From: Bosea sp. 29B
GTDB taxonomy: Bacteria; Pseudomonadota; Alphaproteobacteria; Rhizobiales; Beijerinckiaceae
Assembly: GCF_902506165.1 (NCBI RefSeq)
Contig: NZ_LR733817.1
Location: 2,620,090 to 2,684,089, forward strand
Reading direction: 5' to 3'
DNA: 64,000 bases
The notes under the pieces were generated by a model, which was given only the letters and a program-made list of their open reading frames with translations, ran no database searches and was not told where the DNA came from. The translations under genes were made by a program, and so were the position numbers. The first letter of the stretch is position 1; every line of letters begins with the position of its first letter. This document shows positions 18,018 through 26,912 of this stretch, one piece after another.

Positions 18018-18039
18018 GATCAAGACGGAAGGGTAGGGA

Positions 18040-18330
18040 ATGCAGGACGAAGAGCATGCCCGGATCCACCATCATCGGCATCCGGAGATCATCACGCGGC
18101 TGAAGCGGGCGGAGGGGCATCTGCGCTCGACCATCGAGATGGTCGCCAATGTCCGCTCCTGCCTGGAGATCGCCCAGCAATTGCAGGCTGTCGAAGGCGC
18201 GATCGCCAATGCCCGCAAGATCCTGATCCAGGAGCATATTGGCCATTGCCTGGAGGAAGCGGCTGGCAGCCTTCCGGATGAGGCGCGCGGGCTGCTCGCC
18301 GAGTTCAAGGCGATGACCAAGTTCCTTTGA
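18040..18330 (+). CDS. rcnR: RcnR/FrmR/CsoR-family metal-sensing repressor
   Basis: 96-residue all-helical repressor. The conserved core runs from HPEIITRLKRAEGHLRSTIE to GHCLEEAA. The N-terminal His residues, the Cys in VRSCLEIAQ and the His pair in QEHIGHC are the expected Ni/Co ligands. Metal binding would release the operator. Divergent placement next to rcnA supports RcnR over FrmR. Confidence 0.85.
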   Translation: MQDEEHARIHHHRHPEIITRLKRAEGHLRSTIEMVANVRSCLEIAQQLQAVEGAIANARKILIQEHIGHCLEEAAGSLPDEARGLLAEFKAMTKFL

Positions 18331-18438
18331 ACGGCCGTTCGGGAATGGCCGGGTTGCCGAAGCGGCGCTGGCGGTTCGGCGCCGGCTCGCGCAAGATCGT
18401 TCCTGAAACGATTTAAGTTGCATCCCAAGGGAGGAATG

Positions 18439-19206
18439 ATGCTCGACGATCTCAAGGGGCTGCGTGCCCTGGTCACCGGCTCCAGCACCGGCATCGGGGC
18501 TGCCGTCGCCAAGGCCTATGCCGCCAACGGCATGCGCGTCGTGGTGCACTACAAGTCGAGCGAGGCCGAAGCGAACGCTGTGGCGGCGCAGATCAGAGCG
18601 GCGGGCGGCGAGGCGCATGTGCTGCAGGCCGATGTCGCCGACAGCGCCCAGGCGGTCGATCTCGTCAACAAGGCAGCCGACAAGCTCGGTGGGCTCGACG
18701 TGCTGGTCAACAATGCCGGAGCTCTGGTTAAGCGTACGCCGATCGCCGAGATCGAGGATGAGTTCTTCGACAGCGTCGTCGATCTGAATGTCCGCTCGGT
18801 GGTGATGGCCTCGAAGGCGGCGCTGCCCTACCTGAAGAAGTCCGGCGGCAGGGCGAGCGTGATCAACCTGAGCTCGATCGCGGCACGCAATGGCGGCGGG
18901 CCCGGCTCCTCGCTCTATGCCAGCTCGAAAGCCTTCGTGCTCAACCTGACCCGCGGCATGGCCAAGGAGTTCGTGCCCTTCGGCATCCGCGTCAACGGCG
19001 TTTCGCCCGGCGTGATCATGACGCCGTTCCACGAGCGCTATTCGACGGCCGAGCAGATCGAGGCGATGCGCAAGACCGTGCCGATGGAGCGTGTCGGCAC
19101 GCCGCAGGACAATGTCGGCGTCTTCCTCTTCCTCGCCAGTCCGGCGATGAGCGGCTACATCACCGGCCAGACCATCGAGGTCAATGGCGGCCAGTACATG
19201 GTCTGA
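18439..19206 (+). CDS. Short-chain dehydrogenase/reductase (SDR), second copy
   Basis: 255-residue classical SDR. TGSSTGIG binds NAD(P), NNAG is intact, Ser is in NLSSIAA and the catalytic pair is YASSK. The C-terminus GQTIEVNGGQYMV is family-typical. It is distinct from the SDR at 10970. Two ATGs are adjacent (18436, 18439) behind AAGGGAGG; the second gives better spacing. The substrate is unknown. Confidence 0.9.
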   Translation: MLDDLKGLRALVTGSSTGIGAAVAKAYAANGMRVVVHYKSSEAEANAVAAQIRAAGGEAHVLQADVADSAQAVDLVNKAADKLGGLDVLVNNAGALVKRTPIAEIEDEFFDSVVDLNVRSVVMASKAALPYLKKSGGRASVINLSSIAARNGGGPGSSLYASSKAFVLNLTRGMAKEFVPFGIRVNGVSPGVIMTPFHERYSTAEQIEAMRKTVPMERVGTPQDNVGVFLFLASPAMSGYITGQTIEVNGGQYMV

Positions 19207-19288
19207 TCGTCACTGTGGCTTCGGCGTCCTTGACGTCACGGGTGGCGCGCCAGCATGGTCTGGGCGCCGCTCTGAAGCTGGGTAGTCG

Positions 19289-20590
19289 ATGATGCCGATC
19301 CGCCGCAAGGACCTGCCGATGCCGGCCGCCGGGCGGGTCTTCATGGCTGCAGCCGCGACAGTTTTCCTCGCCGGCTGCGCCGGCGACGTGAAGGGCGTGC
19401 TGACACCGGTCGCCTCGACCGTGCCCGGCACCAGCAAGGTCACCATGCTGGTTGCGACCACGCGCGCGGCCGATCCGGATGCCGGGGTGTTGTTCTCCGG
19501 CGAACGCGGCAAGCCGTCTTATGTCGAGATGACGATCTCGCTGCCGCCCGACAGTCGCCGCAAGGTCGGTGAAGTGCAGTGGCCGAGCCGGCTGCCTGGC
19601 AATCCCGAGACCGATTTCGTCACCCTCAAGGTCGACAAGCTCGACGCCAGGACCGGCCTGGCGCGCCTGCACGAGCGTGTCTCGCGCGTGCCGAAGCGCC
19701 GGGTGATGGTCTTCGTCCACGGCTTCAACAACCGCTTCGAGGATGCAGTCTACCGCTTCGCCCAGATCGTCCACGATTCCGACGCTGATGTCGTGCCGGT
19801 GCTGTTCACCTGGCCTTCGCGCGGCTCGCTCTTTGCCTATGGCTATGATCGCGAGAGCGCGACCTATTCGCGTAACGCGCTCGAGAGCCTGCTGCAGAAC
19901 CTCGCACGAGATCCGGCCGTCGGCGAGGTCTCGCTGCTCGCCCACTCCATGGGCAACTGGGTCGCGCTGGAATCACTGACACAGATGGCTGTGCGCAATC
20001 GCGGCATTCCGCCGAAGATCGCCAATGTCATGCTCGCCTCGCCCGATGTCGATGCCGACGTCTTCCGCACGCAGATCGCGGAAATGACGGGGCGGCGGCC
20101 AAAATTCACCCTCTTCGTCTCGCAGGACGATCGCGCGCTCGCGGTCTCGCGTCGGGTCTGGGGTGGCAAGGATCGCCTCGGCGCCGTCGACCCCGATGTC
20201 GAGCCCTACAAGACCGAGTTCGAGCAGGACAAGATCACGGTCCTGAACCTGACCAAGCTGCGCACCGGCGACAAGCTCAACCACGGCAAGTTCGCCGAGA
20301 GCCCGGAAGTGGTGAAGCTGATCGGCACGCGCCTCGTCGACGGCCAGCCCATCACCGATTCCCGCATCGGGCTCGGCGACCGGCTGATCGAGGTGACCGG
20401 CAGTGCGGCCGCGGCGGTCGGTACCGCCGCCGGCATCGTCGTCTCCGCCCCGGTCGCGGTGATCGATTCACAGGCTCGTCGCAATCTCGGCGACAGGTTC
20501 GAGCATCTCGGGAACAATATTCAGGACACCGGTGCGGCGGTGGGTGATACCGTGACCACGCCCATCCAGAATCCAGGCGCCCTGCGCTGA
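19289..20590 (+). CDS. Alpha/beta-hydrolase lipoprotein (DUF900/COG4782-like)
   Basis: 433-residue envelope protein. A signal peptide ends in a lipobox (FLAGC), so the mature protein should be lipid-anchored. FVHGFNNRFEDAVYR and LLAHSMGNWVALE (nucleophile Ser) identify the COG4782 hydrolase group. The C-terminal 100 residues (from about 340) are low-complexity, rich in Ala, Val and Gly. The role is unknown. Met2 or Met11 are alternative starts. Confidence 0.82.
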   Translation: MMPIRRKDLPMPAAGRVFMAAAATVFLAGCAGDVKGVLTPVASTVPGTSKVTMLVATTRAADPDAGVLFSGERGKPSYVEMTISLPPDSRRKVGEVQWPSRLPGNPETDFVTLKVDKLDARTGLARLHERVSRVPKRRVMVFVHGFNNRFEDAVYRFAQIVHDSDADVVPVLFTWPSRGSLFAYGYDRESATYSRNALESLLQNLARDPAVGEVSLLAHSMGNWVALESLTQMAVRNRGIPPKIANVMLASPDVDADVFRTQIAEMTGRRPKFTLFVSQDDRALAVSRRVWGGKDRLGAVDPDVEPYKTEFEQDKITVLNLTKLRTGDKLNHGKFAESPEVVKLIGTRLVDGQPITDSRIGLGDRLIEVTGSAAAAVGTAAGIVVSAPVAVIDSQARRNLGDRFEHLGNNIQDTGAAVGDTVTTPIQNPGALR

Positions 20591-20599
20591 GCCGAAGCC

Positions 20600-21466
20600 T
20601 TACCGGTTGAAGCGCACCGGCACCGAGAGCGAGATCGCCCCGCCACCACCGACGCCCGCAGGCGGAGCCGGAACCGGGCTGGCGCGGCGGATCATCGCCG
20701 CCGCCTCGGCATCCAGTGCGGAATCGCCGGAAGAGCCGACGACGCGCGAGGACAAAACATTACCGCTGCGGTCGATCGCGAAGGCGACCTGGACCGTGCC
20801 GGGGCTCGCGCCGCCCGGGAAGCGCTTGTAGCGGTTGAGATGGGCGATCAGCGAGCCGCGCCATGACGCCGTCGAGACCGTCGGCTGGCTGGCGGTGCCT
20901 TGAGCGGCGCTGCTCGGGGCGGCGGCGCGCTGCTCGGAGGGCTTCGGTGCCACCGCCTCCTTGGCCCGCTGCTCGACCGGCTTGCGCTCGACGACCTTGG
21001 GCTTCGGCTTCGGCTTTTCCTTCTTCTCGACGATCTTGGGCTTAGGCTCGGGCTTCTTCTCCACCGGCTTCAGTTCGGGCGGAGGCGGCAGCAGCACGGC
21101 GTCGAGCTTCGGGATCTGCGGCAGCTCCGGCAGCTTGATCTCCGGTTGCTCGACCGGCGTCGGCTCGGGGAGCGGCTCCGGTTCGGGCTCCGGGGGCGGC
21201 GTCTCCTTGACCGGCTCGGGCGGCGGCGGTTCCGGCTCGGCTCGCTGTTCCGCGACCGGCAGGTCCTCCGGCGGTGCCTCGGGCGCGACCGACAGCGCGG
21301 CGAGCTCGATCATCACTGCCGGTTCGGGAGCGCCGGCTGCCGCTTCCGTCGGGCGCCAGTTCACCCCGACCCAGGCTGCGCCGCCATGGACCGCGGCGAC
21401 AGTCAGCGCCGCAGCGCCCCAGCGCAGCGCGGCGAGCCAGCGGCGATCCGGCGCGGAGACTATCAT
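20600..21466 (-). CDS. tonB: TonB energy-transduction protein
   Basis: 288-residue periplasm-spanning protein. One N-terminal transmembrane segment is followed by a long Pro/Glu and Pro/Lys-rich spacer (residues about 75-175, including PPPEPEPEPLPEPTP) and a C-terminal TonB domain (RYKRFPGG, VAFAIDRSGNVLSSRVV). It transmits ExbB-ExbD energy to outer-membrane receptors. The start overlaps exbD by 4 bp. Confidence 0.93.
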   Translation of the reverse strand: MIVSAPDRRWLAALRWGAAALTVAAVHGGAAWVGVNWRPTEAAAGAPEPAVMIELAALSVAPEAPPEDLPVAEQRAEPEPPPPEPVKETPPPEPEPEPLPEPTPVEQPEIKLPELPQIPKLDAVLLPPPPELKPVEKKPEPKPKIVEKKEKPKPKPKVVERKPVEQRAKEAVAPKPSEQRAAAPSSAAQGTASQPTVSTASWRGSLIAHLNRYKRFPGGASPGTVQVAFAIDRSGNVLSSRVVGSSGDSALDAEAAAMIRRASPVPAPPAGVGGGGAISLSVPVRFNR

Positions 21467-21915
21467 GGCTTGCCCGCCCCTGGCGCAGCGGCCTGACCGG
21501 TATCCTCCAGCCCGACCAGCGCGATCTTGAGATAGCCCGCCTGGCGCAGCCGGTTCATGACCTCCATCAGCTCGCGATAGGCCACTGCCCCGTCGGCGCG
21601 CAGGAAAACGCGCTGCTCGCGGTCATTGTTGGTCTGGCGGTCGAGCGTGGCCTGCAGCAGTTCGCGCGGCACGGTGTCATTGCCAAGCGCGAGCGAGAGG
21701 TCCTGCTTCACGGTCAGGAACACCGGCTTGTCGGGCCGCGGTTGCGGCTGGGCGTTCGAGACCGGCAGGTCAACCGCGACGTCGACGGTCGAGAGCGGGG
21801 CTGCGACCATGAAGATGATCAGCAGCACCAGGATCACGTCGATGAACGGCGTGACGTTGATCTCGCTGACCTCGCCGAGATCGCCGTCTTGGGACTCCTT
21901 GAGCGAAACCGCCAT
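21463..21915 (-). CDS. exbD: ExbD/TolR family biopolymer transport protein
   Basis: 150-residue inner-membrane protein. EINVTPFIDVILVLLIIFMV contains the conserved Asp in the single transmembrane helix that carries protons. It forms the motor with ExbB and TonB for iron-siderophore or metal-complex uptake. Coupled to tonB by ATGA overlap and 3 bp after exbB. Confidence 0.95.
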   Translation of the reverse strand: MAVSLKESQDGDLGEVSEINVTPFIDVILVLLIIFMVAAPLSTVDVAVDLPVSNAQPQPRPDKPVFLTVKQDLSLALGNDTVPRELLQATLDRQTNNDREQRVFLRADGAVAYRELMEVMNRLRQAGYLKIALVGLEDTGQAAAPGAGKP

Positions 21916-21918
21916 GGC

Positions 21919-22761
<843 letters not shown>

Positions 22762-22776
22762 CGCCCAGACTCGCAC

Positions 22777-23341
22777 GCCTACAGGCCCAGCGGAATCCCT
22801 ATCGGGACTCTTCCGTCAACCTCAATCCACTAGCTAGGCTGCAAACGCGATATGATCCAGCGACTCAACATTTGGGCCAAAAGAATAAGACGGGACGTCC
22901 ATTCAAGCTATCTCGCGGCTTGCGACCCCTGCGGACCCATTGCATGTCCGAGACTTCTCGCAATCGCAGGTTAAGCCCTTTCGACGTCCGACATCAGCCC
23001 GGATTCGTTCCGAATCAACCGTCGCGTATTTCGGGCCGCGTGCCGCGTCAATAACGTTACGCGTCGCGATTTCGGGTGAGTTGACTACTTTCTCCGATTC
23101 AGCGTTTGGCTTTGCTCATGCTGAAATGGTGAGGAAGCAGATGCGCCAGCTGGCAGACCACAGCCAAAGTCAAAATCATCGCCACTGAATATACATCCTT
23201 GGACGGAGCCCGTTGCGTCATACCCAAATTTTTTGCTGCGTTTGTGCCAAGGTGGCCTTAATATTTCGCAGTTTTGTATCGTCACTGATAAATACTAAGC
23301 CGGCGATCATTTCATGAAAACGCTCATCCTGAACTGATTCA
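22777..23341. other. Intergenic region, lower GC, boundary of the metal island
   Basis: About 560 bases with clearly lower GC than the genes to the left and no supported gene. Short frames here lack ribosome sites and family resemblance. It separates the exb/tonB operon from a decayed Crp/Fnr gene, so it may be the left edge of an acquired island. I found no tRNA or attachment repeat in it. Confidence 0.5.
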
Positions 23342-23745
23342 GACGCGGCCAAAACACCGCGAGCGTCTCGCCGAGGCCTCGCTTTTCGCCGGGCGCTACC
23401 ATTGTGACGCCATCGCTCTCAGCGACACGGTGGTCGCGTGCTTTCCCAAGGCCGCATGCCTCGCCCGGCTGAACGCCGATGCGTCGGCTCGGCTCGGCCT
23501 GACAACCGATCTCGCCCGACAGGTGATGACGTTTCGCGCGAGCTTGACGCTGCACTACATCCGCTCCGCGCGCGAGCGGGTGCTTGCCTTCCTTATTGCG
23601 CAAGCCGGCGACGACGGCAGCACGATCGTCCTCGACGGACTGCGGCGGGAGATCGCCAGCGCGATCGGCTCTCGCCCGAGGCGCAGGCGGGAGGCAAGCC
23701 GCATCGTCCTGGCGTGATCCTGATCCGCCTCCCATCCGGGCATGG
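23342..23745 (+). pseudogene. Remnant of a Crp/Fnr-family regulator
   Basis: Frame 1 reads ERLAEASLFAGRYHCDA, then LHYIRSARERVLAFL and LRREIASAIG, the pattern of the cyclic-nucleotide fold, dimer helix and HTH of Crp/Fnr proteins. After AIG the match continues in a different frame (LSPEA then GVILIRLP), so there is a frameshift near 23672. The first 80 or so residues are missing and no start is present. Confidence 0.65.
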
Positions 23746-23767
23746 TCGCCGTGAAGGAAAGCCATCG

Positions 23768-24331
23768 ATGAACCGCATGTCATTTTCAGCCGCATTGGTC
23801 CTGATCTCGACTGCGATAGCGCCGACCGGCATGGCGGAAGCGCAGGCTCCCAGTCCCTATGCCGGCGAGCAGACTCGCGAGATCAAAGCGCGGTCGGCCA
23901 AGGAGATCTTCGATTTGGCGCAGGGGCGAGGCATGAGCCTGGCGAAGGCGGCCGAACTCAACCGCTATCCTGGACCGATGAACGGCCTCGAACTGGCGGA
24001 ATCGCTCAAGCTCTCAAAACAGCAGCGGGAGGCGCTTAAGGCGATCATGACGCGGATGAGCGCCGAGGCGAAGGCGGTCGGCGCCGAGGTTCTCGGACTC
24101 GAGCGTGAGTTGGACGCAGGCTTCGCCACGAGAATGATCGACACCCAGCGCGTAAAGGCGCTGACGGAGCGGATCGGGATCCAGAATGGAGCGCTGAGGG
24201 CGGTCCATCTCGCCGCGCATCTGGAGACAGCCACCGTGCTATTTACTGAACAGATTGTTCAATACGATCTCATGCGTGGCTATGCCGGCGCTCCAGTGAA
24301 AACGCCTTCCGGCGACCACGACAAACACTGA
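23768..24331 (+). CDS. Periplasmic Spy/CpxP-like metal-stress protein
   Basis: 187 residues with a Sec signal peptide (cleavage near AEAQA). The mature part is helical: PYAGEQTREIKARSAKEI, then GRGMSLAKAAELNRYPGP and RAVHLAAHLETATVLF. These segments recur in small periplasmic proteins next to copper and silver genes of Hyphomicrobiales, annotated as Spy/CpxP chaperones or periplasmic metal sensors. GAAGGAAAG precedes the ATG. The exact role is uncertain. Confidence 0.72.
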   Translation: MNRMSFSAALVLISTAIAPTGMAEAQAPSPYAGEQTREIKARSAKEIFDLAQGRGMSLAKAAELNRYPGPMNGLELAESLKLSKQQREALKAIMTRMSAEAKAVGAEVLGLERELDAGFATRMIDTQRVKALTERIGIQNGALRAVHLAAHLETATVLFTEQIVQYDLMRGYAGAPVKTPSGDHDKH

Positions 24332-24401
24332 GTCGCCCAAGATTTGCCGCAACGATTTCGCTGCCAACTCACCAAACCCTCCTCGTCAGGCCGACCCAGA
24401 G

Positions 24402-25142
24402 TTAACTCCAAATTGGCGGATGGAACCATTGCCGAGAGGGTAGATCGACGGTGACGGGACGCAGGCATTGGTTCAAGGCGTCGCCAACCGCAGCGATGCA
24501 AATCTCACGTGACACCGCCGCCAACAACATCGGGTAGGTTGAGATGTTGTCGGTCGCGTTGGGCTCGGTCCGTACTTGATAAAGTACTGCGCCAGTATCG
24601 ACGCCGTCATCGACGAGGTGAACCGTGGCGCCAAAATTTCCGATATCGCCCGACGCGAGTGCGAAGTAACCCCCATTCATGCCGCGATATGTTGGCGTAA
24701 TGCCAGCATGGTAGTTCATCACCGGGCAAGAGATCGTAGCGAGGGTTTGCTTGGTGAGAAGCCTGCAGCCCACAAGTAGGACCACCTTCGGCTGCAGGCG
24801 GCCGAGCAGTTCATGGCATTCGCACGAATTAATTGATGAAATTCTCAAAGTCCGGTGATGCGCATCGGGATTTGGGCGCACGCGGTATTGGTTAACAATC
24901 TCCTTCGATCGCGAAGCTGCGATCGTCTTCCAGAGGCGCAGGAAGACCATGGTCGCCAACTGACCATCCGTAAGTAGCCAACCTATTTTTCGGGCACGGC
25001 GCTTTAAGAAGGTGACCCGATTCACGCCTTCTTCGACAATGGTATCAATAGGGCCAAAGCGTTCGCCTAAAGAATTTATTATGATCCAAGCATAAGGCCC
25101 GCCAGCGGTGAGAACCGCAATGCGATTAGCAGATAACGGCAG
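24402..25142 (-). pseudogene. Formyltransferase-family protein lacking a normal start codon
   Basis: The reading frame encodes a formyl transferase fold: RIAVLTAGGPYAWIIINSL at the N-terminus and NYHAGITPTYRGMNGGYFAL with DDGVDTGAVLYQ at the active site. The frame opens after a TAG at 25184, but no ATG, GTG or TTG precedes the conserved N-terminus; only CTG (25142) or ATT (25121) are available, and the first GTG (25025) would delete about 30 core residues. It overlaps the 3' end of the broken aminotransferase in another frame. GC is lower than nearby. Probably decayed or dependent on a rare start. Confidence 0.6.
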
Positions 25143-26380
25143 GCCTGCGGACCTATTGAGCGGCGTCTGGGTGCTCGTTGACTACCAATCAGATCATGGA
25201 CAGCCCCAACAAACCGATCCAGTTTGTCCTCAGAATTGTAATAGTGCGGCGAGACGCGAATGACGGTCGGAAGGCTTCTTGCGCTGGCATCCAGGAGAGT
25301 GCTGCTCGGACGAGAAACGCTGATATTGATCGCCTTGCTTGCCAGCTCCGATCGAATGCCTTCGGCGTTGAGATCGTGAACCGAGAAGCTGACGATCGCT
25401 GCGCGGTCTCGGCCGAGATCGTGGAGCGTCACGCGCGAAATGGTTCCGAGTTCGGCGCGAAGGCGATCTGCCAGAAGGCGGCAGCGAGCCTCGATCCGTA
25501 CCACCCCGAGATCGAGAGCATAGTCGATGGCCGCTCCCAGTCCGAGCCTCGAAGCATAGTTATTCTCCCAGGTTTCGAAACGGCGCGCGTCCGGCCGTAG
25601 CGCATAGCGATCAGGCGCGACTCAAGGGGCGCCGAAATGGTCGATCATGGCAGGTTCGAGCTGATCGAGGAGCGCGCGCCGGACATACAGGAAGCCCGTG
25701 CCACGGGGGCCGCGCAGGAATTTCCGCCCCGTTGCAGCCAGCAGGTCGCACCCAAGTTCAGCGACGTCGATTGGCATCTGCCCAATAGCCTGGCAAGCGT
25801 CGAGAAGGTAGGTCACGCCATGGCGGCGCGCGATCTTGCCGACGGCGGCTGCGGGGTTGATCAGGCCCCCATTGGTCGGGATCCAGGTGATGGCGATGAG
25901 TTTCACCCGTTCATCAATCATCGCATCGAGGGCTACAGGGTCCAATGCTCCAGTCGCGTCGTCCGGAATGACCTCGATGACGACGCCTGTCCGTCGTGCC
26001 ATCTGGAGGAAGGCCACATAGTTGGCCGCATACTCCGCTCGCGCGGTCAGGATGCGGTCGCCCGGCCGGAAGCTCTGGGCGTAGAATGCCATCTGCCAGG
26101 CGACAGTGGCATTTTCGGTCAAGGCGATCTCGTCGACGTCGGCATTGATCAACCGGGCAACCGATCGATAGACCGCTGAGACCGCCTCGTGCGAGGCATC
26201 CGCTGCCTCATAGCCGCCCATCATCGCCTCGCGATCAAGATGATGTTTCATGGCGGCGATGACCGGCAAGGGCATCAGGGCAGCCCCCGCGTTGTTGAGA
26301 TGGATGCGATGAGCGGTGCCTGGCGTGTCTGCGCGCAGGGCCTCGACGTCGAGCGGCTGGATCGTCGGTGCATCTGGCAT
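25079..26380 (-). pseudogene. Class V PLP-dependent aminotransferase interrupted by one TGA
   Basis: SufS/isopenicillin-epimerase-like enzyme. IHLNNAGAALMP, DACQAIGQ and the PLP Lys in TGRKFLRGPRGTG are intact. The frame is broken once by TGA at 25624-25622 (after HFGAP) and resumes in the same frame with VAPDRYALRPDARRFE through to SPHYYNSEDKLDRF, so a single substitution, probably Trp TGG to TGA, split it. The ATG at 26380 has an AGGAACAGG site and lies 11 bp after the cueR stop. The C-terminus runs about 35 residues longer than expected, into the formyltransferase region. Confidence 0.78.
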
Positions 26381-26391
26381 CGACCTGTTCC

Positions 26392-26883
26392 TCAATGGCG
26401 ACCGGTCGGGGCAGCATCCGCGTCATCGCAGGTGCAGTCCGCGTGCGCCTGCTTCTTGCGGGGCCGCCTGCTGGCCGTCGGCGCGCGCGCCGCGTCGACG
26501 TCGGCCAAGTCTGCGAGGATCGGGCAATCGGGCCGCGCGTCGCCATGACAGGTCTGAGCCAGATGCCTGAGCGTGCGCGACATCGCCTCGAGTTCGGCGA
26601 TCTTGGTTTCGAGATCGCGGACATGTTTCATGGCGAACGTCTTCACGTCGGCGCTGGCCCGGCTCTTGTCACGCCAGAGAGCAAGAAGTTCGCGTGCCTC
26701 TTCGATCGAGAATCCGAGCGTGCGAGCCCGCTTGATGAAGCGCAGCTCGTGGATCTCTTCCGCCGTGTAGATCCGATATCCGGCCTCGGTGCGAACAGGG
26801 GGTTCGATCAGGCCGATGCTCTCATAGTAACGGATCATCTTTGCGCTGACGCCCGAGGCGGTGGCAGCTTGCCCGATGTTCAT
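26392..26883 (-). CDS. cueR: CueR-type MerR-family copper-responsive activator
   Basis: 163-residue regulator. The MerR HTH is MNIGQAATASGVSAKMIRYY, followed by the dimer helix. The metal loop CHGDARPDCPI has two Cys eight positions apart, the CueR spacing for linear Cu(I). The C-terminal tail is long and basic with further Cys (HADCTCDD). The ATG at 26883 is preferred to an upstream in-frame codon. It follows copA by 29 bp and should act at three matching promoters in the window. Confidence 0.92.
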   Translation of the reverse strand: MNIGQAATASGVSAKMIRYYESIGLIEPPVRTEAGYRIYTAEEIHELRFIKRARTLGFSIEEARELLALWRDKSRASADVKTFAMKHVRDLETKIAELEAMSRTLRHLAQTCHGDARPDCPILADLADVDAARAPTASRRPRKKQAHADCTCDDADAAPTGRH

Positions 26884-26912
26884 GGATGTCTCCTTGCGGC
26901 TCGAGCGTCGAT

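Noticed and set aside
22940..23188. 82-residue plus-strand frame
   Set aside because: No ribosome site, no family resemblance and mixed composition; treated as intergenic.
25622..25624. TGA read as selenocysteine
   Set aside because: Class V aminotransferases of this kind have no known selenocysteine at this position and I see no obvious SECIS-like stem immediately downstream. A Trp-to-stop mutation is simpler.
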